From assembly GCA_003568945.1 (NCBI GenBank), contig BDIP01000103.1, forward strand, positions 10,666 through 31,628: DNA of 20,963 nt, read 5' to 3'. Both the position numbers and the translations under genes were made by a program. Shown in pieces: positions 17,801 through 20,963 of the stretch (its first letter is position 1; every line of letters begins with the position of its first letter). The DNA is from Kipferlia bialata. Its lineage: Eukaryota; Fornicata. Under the pieces are notes generated by a model, which was not told where the DNA came from, ran no database searches, and saw nothing but the letters and a program-made list of their open reading frames with translations.

Positions 17801-20157
17801 GATTCCTGCGATGTATTCAGCCCCTAGATTGATTCCATGATGCGTGGCATACCCAAACTAGGGTCTGCCAACCTAATATATTATTATATATGATTCCTGC
17901 GATATACTAGTATATTATTAATTGATCCCCAGATTGACTCCATGATGCGTGGCATGCTCATACTGATACTTGCTATACTATATACTGATACTTGGTATTA
18001 TGATGTATTTCTGCTAAAAATGATTCCACTTCAGATTGATTCCTGTAATTGATCCCCAGATTGACTCCATGATGCGTGGCATGATGGGTCAGTTGGTGGC
18101 AGACCCACACAGATGCCTGAGGTATAGATATGGGAATATACATGTCACCCTTAGTGCCAAGTGTGTGTGGCATATACATATGTATCATATAATATGTATG
18201 AATATGTATAAACGTTTACCCCCAGGTGTGCCAAGTATGTGTTCTCCCTCTCTCTCTCTCTCTCTCTCTCTATCTCTATCTCCCTATATCTCCCACCAGG
18301 TGTGCCAAGTGTGTCACTGTCTGTCCCTATGGGGCACTGGCCATGGTACAGGCAGAGACCGAGTCCGGTATACTACGTATATAGATGTCTACACATAGTG
18401 TGTGTGAAGAGTGGTTGTGTATGCGTGTGTATTGTATCTTGGAGGAAGAGACAGAGGCAGTGGTGTGTAGCTGTACTTATAGTCTATTGTGCAAAATGTC
18501 CTTAAATTCACAGTATTCTTACTCATTCTCAGACACCACCTTTGACCGTCCTCTGTCCTCTCTCTCTCTCTATATATATATATATATTCATAGAAGTGGA
18601 TGTATATACTGATACTAACACCAGACGTCACCTTCGACCCCTCCTGTGTTGACCCAGCCACTGCATACTACCCACTCAGAGAGCAGAACACAGAGTGAGT
18701 GGATGTGTATTATGTGGATATGTTAGAGGAGCGGATGAATAGGCAGTACACTACCTAGGTATACAGGCCAACACAGAGAATGCATTCATCCGTATAGGGG
18801 GATGTGTGTGTAGTATTGTAGTATATATATATATATATATATAGTGGTGTATTTATATCATTACTGACCCCAGGTATATCCAGGATAGCAGCTGGTGTCA
18901 AGATATACACTGTATGAGAGCATATCTATCTATATACATATATATATATATATGTGTGTGTGTGAATGTCTAACCCCCCAGGTATGTCCAGTCCAGGATA
19001 GCAGCAGGTGTCAACTCCACCAGGGTGGTGGTGCATGACCAGGCACTCTGCCACGGGTGCTACAGGTATAGATGTATACACGTGTCTCTCTCTCTCTATC
19101 TAAATGTATAACTATATATTTATTTATGTGTGTATATATATAGAGAGATAGACAGAGATTTTGGTGCATGACCTGTCACTCTGTCACGGATGCTACAGGT
19201 GTATATAGATATATATATGGAGATATATGGATATATGGAGAGAGAGAGAGAGAGAGAAGGAGGAGTGACTGTGCCACGGGTGCTACAGGTATAGATACCA
19301 TTGCCCTATACACGTATGGACAGACACTAGTTAAGATATAGATGTACAACTATTGACAAGGCACTATGCCCCTGGGTCCGGGTAATCAATACACACAATA
19401 GTAATATATGTGTGTACACTAAATGTATATATATTTGTATTCATTATTTGTATCTTTATATAGTGTCTTGTGTGTACTCTCCCTCTCATCACAGATGCAT
19501 CCACGTGTGCCCCACCGCTGCCCTGAACCCAGTCAAGAGACAGGAGACATGGCGGAGTATGCCTAGGTATACACAAGTGTATACAAATACTACGAGAGGG
19601 AGAGGGAGAGATACATCAAGATATGGTGGAGTATGCCTAGGTATAGGGTTTGTATGTATAAATACTAAGAGAGGGGGAGAGAGAGATATATGTCAAGACA
19701 CGTGGAGGAGTATGCCAAGGTATACACTAGTGTATATATATATATATATATACATATATGTAGAGAGAGAGGAAGAGAGAGAGAGAGAGAGAGAGAGAGC
19801 CAGGACACTTGGAGACACAGGCCTAGGTATATACGGTAGTCTATATGGTAGTGTATATATGTATATTTGTGACACACACATATACATACGTGTATGTCAA
19901 ACTCCATTTACACCTACACCGATGGCATTGTTGTGGACTAATATATATATAGATACTTATAGAAATATATCCCTCTCTCCCTTTGTCTGCCTTGCTCCAG
20001 ATACACATACACCGATACTATATAGTATAGTATAGTATAGTATAGTTTGTAGTATATATCTAACTCCAGGTACACCTACACCGATGGCATTGTTGTGGAC
20101 TCCAGACACTCCAAGATGGGTGAGGGGGAGTTTGATAGGGTCGTGATCAGGGAGTAG
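13495..20157 (+). CDS. Flavodoxin / 2[4Fe-4S] ferredoxin fusion protein, EFR1-like, 16 exons, complete
   Basis: Exons: 13495-13554, 14295-14370, 14857-14952, 15020-15055, 15566-15644, 15962-16025, 16318-16360, 16654-16719, 17188-17244, 17441-17481, 18060-18121, 18300-18367, 18625-18694, 18982-19065, 19495-19566, 20070-20157. They sum to 1,062 bases, 353 codons plus TAG, with every phase matching. Residues 1-20 are MKTVVIIYTSVTGNTKHVAE: a first beta strand followed by the flavodoxin phosphate loop T-S-V-T-G-N-T (9-15). The flavodoxin-like part runs to about residue 190. Two [4Fe-4S] motifs follow: C225-x2-C228-x2-C231-x3-C235-P and C296-x2-C299-x2-C302-x3-C306-P. Such fusions are electron carriers in anaerobic bacteria and protists, moving electrons between Fe-S clusters and FMN; the partners here are unknown. 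The protein starts directly with the flavodoxin strand, so it is probably cytosolic. The two cluster motifs are about 60 residues apart, wider than in typical bacterial 2[4Fe-4S] ferredoxins. Exon 8 was started after ATATCAG because only that site keeps frame. Confidence 0.9.
13556..14180 (+). repeat. Two intron-internal tandem duplications in fusion-gene intron 1
   Basis: First pair: segments starting at about 13559 and 13676 both read GGCYCCATGGGTGTATCCCC and then run in parallel through pyrimidine-rich sequence to TATACAGT and CTCTTCCTCTATRT, a unit of about 117 bases. Second pair: 14073-14128 and 14133-14178 share CACTATTCA, TTATATATT and TGTAAATATATGTTCAT, a unit of about 55 bases. These copies contain no exon sequence, so duplication also occurs entirely within introns. 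Confidence 0.75.
14191..14219 (+). repeat. Head echo of fusion-gene exon 2
   Basis: These 29 bases after a TATCCCCTAG acceptor repeat the start of exon 2 (14295) with two differences, ATC/ATT and TGT/CGT. The preceding CTTATCCCCTAG is also copied. Offset to the true exon is 104 bases. After the match the copy runs into unrelated AT-rich sequence. Confidence 0.9.
14464..14504 (+). repeat. Tail echo of fusion-gene exon 2
   Basis: The stretch shares CACATTCAGTGGGGACGC and a diverged end with the last 40 bases of exon 2 and finishes at a GTTAGT donor. It lies 134 bases after the true donor. Confidence 0.85.
14643..14791 (+). repeat. Two head echoes of fusion-gene exon 3
   Basis: Echoes at 14643-14682 and 14753-14791 repeat the first 40 bases of exon 3 (14857), sharing GAGACAGCACACCAGAC. 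The second follows a good acceptor CTAACTCCAG; in the first the AG has become AA. Offsets are 110 and 104 bases. Between them lies TA-rich repeat, and a CT dinucleotide run separates the second from the true exon. Confidence 0.9.
15334..15470 (+). repeat. Two head echoes of fusion-gene exon 5 in the 510-base intron 4
   Basis: Echoes at 15334-15366 and 15447-15470 resemble the start of exon 5 (15566), sharing CACTGCCATGGTGTCTGGC-like and GGCAACTACC stretches. Steps are 113 and 119 bases. The rest of intron 4 (15056-15333) holds CT-rich and AT-rich sequence with no gene. Confidence 0.85.
15707..15886 (+). repeat. Tail echo of exon 5 and head echo of exon 6 in fusion-gene intron 5
   Basis: 15707-15726 repeats the exon 5 tail (GGGGACTGTGGATACGTGAG) up to a GTATAG donor. 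15855-15886 repeats the exon 6 head (ACGTGGTCTGTGCACTCTGA) after ACTAACCACTAG, 107 bases before the true exon. Both kinds of echo thus occur in one intron, each on its expected side. Confidence 0.9.
16041..16243 (+). other. High-complexity segment inside fusion-gene intron 6
   Basis: This is the only long intron (16026-16317, 292 bases) with no clear exon echo and almost no GA or TA repeat in its body. Positions 16050-16215 have balanced, non-repetitive composition. It could be a small insertion or an intron-hosted RNA. I see an imperfect C-box-like GGATGAA near 16131 but no convincing D box or H/ACA pair, so no RNA class is claimed. A weak resemblance to exon 7's head (GGCCCAACTTGCTCC, near 16226) may be a decayed echo. 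Confidence 0.35.
16423..16595 (+). repeat. Two head echoes of exon 8 in fusion-gene intron 7
   Basis: At 16423-16442 the acceptor region CTATATCAG plus GTAAGAC resembles the true CTTATATCAG plus GCGAGAC. At 16563-16595 a longer copy follows CCAG and shares GGTTGGGTCAAGCACCACCA with exon 8 (16654), with one extra base that shifts its frame. Confidence 0.8.
16811..17105 (+). repeat. Two tail echoes of exon 8 and one head echo of exon 9 in fusion-gene intron 8
   Basis: 16811-16842 and 16917-16953 repeat the exon 8 tail (CACCATAGCACCCTGGGCAG) and each ends at GG followed by a GTATG donor; steps from the true donor are 123 and 111. 17074-17105 repeats the exon 9 head (CCTCCTTCGACGCTGCTGTG) after ACCAG, 114 bases before exon 9, differing by one synonymous base in its first 32. 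Confidence 0.9.
17308..17334 (+). repeat. Tail echo of fusion-gene exon 9
   Basis: It shares CCCACCAGGAAGTACAA with the exon 9 tail and ends at a GTACAG donor 90 bases after the true one. The intron is only 196 bases, fitting one extra unit. Confidence 0.85.
17556..17588 (+). other. Head-tail chimeric echo in fusion-gene intron 10; possible in-frame microexon
   Basis: The 33 bases sit between a CCCCCAG acceptor and a GTAGG donor. The first five bases (ATTGA) match the start of exon 11; the rest match the tail of exon 10 with a synonymous GGC/GGT change. The frame is phase 0 at both ends and reads IDVMGLIPGKK, so inclusion would add 11 residues without a shift. The structure is what a tandem duplication of exon-10 tail + intron + exon-11 head would leave. 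Whether it is spliced in is unknown; the 353-residue model leaves it out. Confidence 0.6.
17735..17957 (+). repeat. Three head echoes of exon 11 in the 578-base intron 10
   Basis: Echoes start at 17735, 17828 and 17933, each directly after CCCAG or CCTAG and each reading ATTGAYTCYATGATGCGTGG, as does exon 11 at 18060. Steps are 93, 105 and 127 bases. Differences inside the echo are GAC/GAT and TCT/TCC, both synonymous in the exon frame. A further fragment of the same head lies at about 18034. Confidence 0.95.
18226..18241 (+). repeat. Head echo of fusion-gene exon 12
   Basis: GTGTGCCAAGTATGTG follows CCCCCAG and matches the exon 12 head, 74 bases upstream. A weaker copy (GTGCCAAGTGTGTG) lies near 18154. 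A CT run separates the echo from the true exon. Confidence 0.75.
18533..18556 (+). repeat. Head echo of fusion-gene exon 13
   Basis: After a TCTCAG acceptor the stretch shares CACCTTTGACC and CCTCTGT with the start of exon 13 (18625), 92 bases upstream. It is among the more diverged echoes. Confidence 0.7.
18874..18901 (+). repeat. Head echo of fusion-gene exon 14
   Basis: After ACCCCAG the stretch reads GTATATCCAGGATAGCAGCT, matching the exon 14 head (18982) apart from a six-base gap; GGTGTCAA is also shared. Offset 108 bases. Confidence 0.85.
19161..19382 (+). repeat. Three tail echoes of exon 14 in fusion-gene intron 14
   Basis: 19161-19198 and 19265-19288 end in GGRTGCTACAG followed by a GT donor, matching the exon 14 tail that carries the second cluster motif. 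19354-19382 is more decayed but keeps AAGGCACTATGCC. Steps are 133, 90 and 93 bases. Confidence 0.85.
19617..20016 (+). repeat. Three tail echoes of exon 15 and two head echoes of exon 16 in fusion-gene intron 15
   Basis: Tail echoes 19617-19640, 19693-19719 and 19800-19826 end GCCTAG or GCCAAG before a GTATAY donor, with steps of 74, 79 and 107 bases. Head echoes at 19910-19939 and 20001-20016 copy the exon 16 start; the first shares 29 bases (CACCGATGGCATTGTTGTGG within them) but its AG has become AT. With five echoes this is one of the longest introns of the gene (503 bases). Confidence 0.9.
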
Positions 20158-20663
20158 AGAGTAGAGGAGAGTAAAAGGGTAGAGACAGAGAGTAGAGGAG
20201 AGATGAATATTGAGATGTGGTTAGAGAGTGTTCATTGGTGTCAGAGAGGTTAGAGGTAGAGAGAGAGTAGCGCATGCCCCATCCCTGGATGGAAAGCGTC
20301 GGGAAGACATACCAATATACATGTTTGTATATGATACATCCCATGCATGAATAGATATGTACCAATACTCAATGCACCGTGCATACAGTTTCATATCACC
20401 TCACGCTGACAGGAATCCACAATTCAACACCACAATTCAAACCCAAACAATACTGACAAGCCATCTTTCCACTGATTTACTCTAGTCTGATAGGGTAGAT
20501 AGACAAGAACAAAGTCAAGAGATCTGCTTCCGACCACTGCTATATAGGCCAATCACTATGCCTGGGCAGCCAGACCCGAAGCAGGCAGTACAACACTCAC
20601 TCACACCCTAGGCACTAGCTAAGCACCACCAGTCAATGTCTCTCTCTCTCTCTGTACAGTTGT
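20158..20663. other. Convergent intergenic region between the fusion gene and the PABP gene
   Basis: Both flanking genes end here. Just after the plus-strand stop there is a purine-rich stretch with a direct repeat of about 16 bases (AGAGAGTAGAGGAGAG near 20155 and 20188). AGTAAA at 20170-20175 resembles the AGTRAA poly(A) signal described for Giardia and lies 13 bases after the stop codon. Positions 20381-20640 are ordinary mixed sequence without microsatellites. A CT run lies at about 20638-20653, just past the PABP stop. I see no coding region, tRNA or rRNA here. Confidence 0.5.
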
Positions 20664-20900
20664 CTACTGGGAGAGGGGGAACATGGCGGAGTACTCGGCG
20701 GTGTCCTTGAGCTTCTTCAGAGCAGCCTCGATGCCCTCGTTCAGCTGGGCGGCGTCAGACTCAAAGTTGCGGAGGTCCTCCTCAGACAGCTCAATCAGGA
20801 TGCCGGTGACCTTGCGGGCCAGCTTCTCAGAGTGCTCCTGGGTGAAGTTGCGGGCTCCGAGGGTGGCAATGACCTGCTTGTAGATCTTGTTGCCGATCAC
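20664..20900 (-). CDS. Poly(A)-binding protein, last exon with C-terminal MLLE domain (partial)
   Basis: The exon codes 78 residues and ends TCC CAG TAG. It reads VIGNKIYKQVI, then KLARKVTGILIELSEEDLRN, then a helix EGIEAALKKLK. This matches the MLLE (PABC) fold of cytoplasmic poly(A)-binding proteins, where the central motif is KITGMLLE and a final helix follows; here it is KVTGILIE (residues 30-37). MLLE binds PAM2 peptides of translation and decay factors. Only about 13 residues follow the domain, fitting a PABP C terminus rather than UBR5, where a HECT domain comes after. The start is an acceptor, CTCACCCCAAG, with the same CTNAY geometry as the other introns, so RRM domains should lie in exons beyond the right edge. 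Codons are strongly C-ending, unlike the neighbours. Confidence 0.8.
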   Translation of the reverse strand: MIGNKIYKQVIATLGARNFTQEHSEKLARKVTGILIELSEEDLRNFESDAAQLNEGIEAALKKLKDTAEYSAMFPLSQ

Positions 20901-20908
20901 CTTGGGGT

Positions 20909-20939
<31 letters not shown>

Positions 20940-20957
20940 AAAAGGGGGGGGGGGGGG
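20909..20957. repeat. Poly-G tract at the right window edge, in the PABP intron
   Basis: Two G runs (about 29 and 13 or more bases) separated by AAAA lie just before the PABP acceptor, giving a C tract in sense orientation next to CTCACCCCAAG. The position at the end of the window raises the possibility of an assembly edge. Confidence 0.8.
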
Positions 20958-20963
20958 TAAAAA

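Noticed and set aside
20664-20900. UBR5-type ubiquitin ligase as owner of the MLLE domain
   Set aside because: The protein ends about 13 residues after the domain, with no HECT domain following.
1-20963. tRNA or rRNA genes, or transposable elements
   Set aside because: I saw no cloverleaf-compatible A/B boxes, rRNA core motifs, transposase or reverse transcriptase signatures, or terminal repeats in the window.

Overview
The window comes from an intron-dense eukaryote. It carries two long multi-exon genes read outward from a 181-base divergent intergenic region, plus the last exon of a third gene at the right edge. Reading frames close exactly across 44 introns. Splice acceptors have a fixed shape: a CTNAY branch-point-like motif lies only about 3-10 bases before the AG. 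That geometry, an anaerobe-type flavodoxin/ferredoxin fusion and the intron density suggest an anaerobic metamonad protist, perhaps an intron-rich free-living fornicate such as Kipferlia. The taxon is inference only.

Layout. Positions 32-13313, minus strand: one very large gene, 30 exons in the window, 2,134 codons, continuing past the left edge. It is helix-rich with long acidic, Glu/Arg-rich inserts, and I do not recognise the family. Positions 13314-13494: divergent intergenic promoter region. Positions 13495-20157, plus strand: a complete 16-exon gene for a 353-residue flavodoxin plus 2[4Fe-4S] ferredoxin fusion of the EFR1 type. Positions 20158-20663: convergent intergenic region. Positions 20664-20900, minus strand: last exon of a poly(A)-binding protein, the C-terminal MLLE domain, with an upstream intron made of a poly-C run at the window edge.

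The striking feature is in the introns. Nearly every intron longer than about 155 bases contains one to five degenerate copies ('echoes') of the neighbouring exon edge. Copies of an exon's tail, ending at a donor, lie downstream of that exon; copies of an exon's head, beginning after an acceptor, lie upstream of it. I count about 60 echoes in 31 of 44 introns, mostly spaced 70-145 bases apart. The introns without echoes are 58-153 bases long, with one exception. Intron length therefore behaves like one basic intron plus a number of roughly 110-base units. One echo (17556-17588) is a head-tail chimera, as expected from tandem duplication of a whole intron with its flanks, and it could be an in-frame microexon. 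Some echoes differ from the exon mainly at third codon positions, so exchange with the exon, expression, or a mosaic assembly of diverged gene copies must all be considered.

The two long genes do not obviously share a pathway. The fusion protein is an electron carrier with no visible targeting sequence. The poly(A)-binding protein is a housekeeping gene with strongly biased codons.
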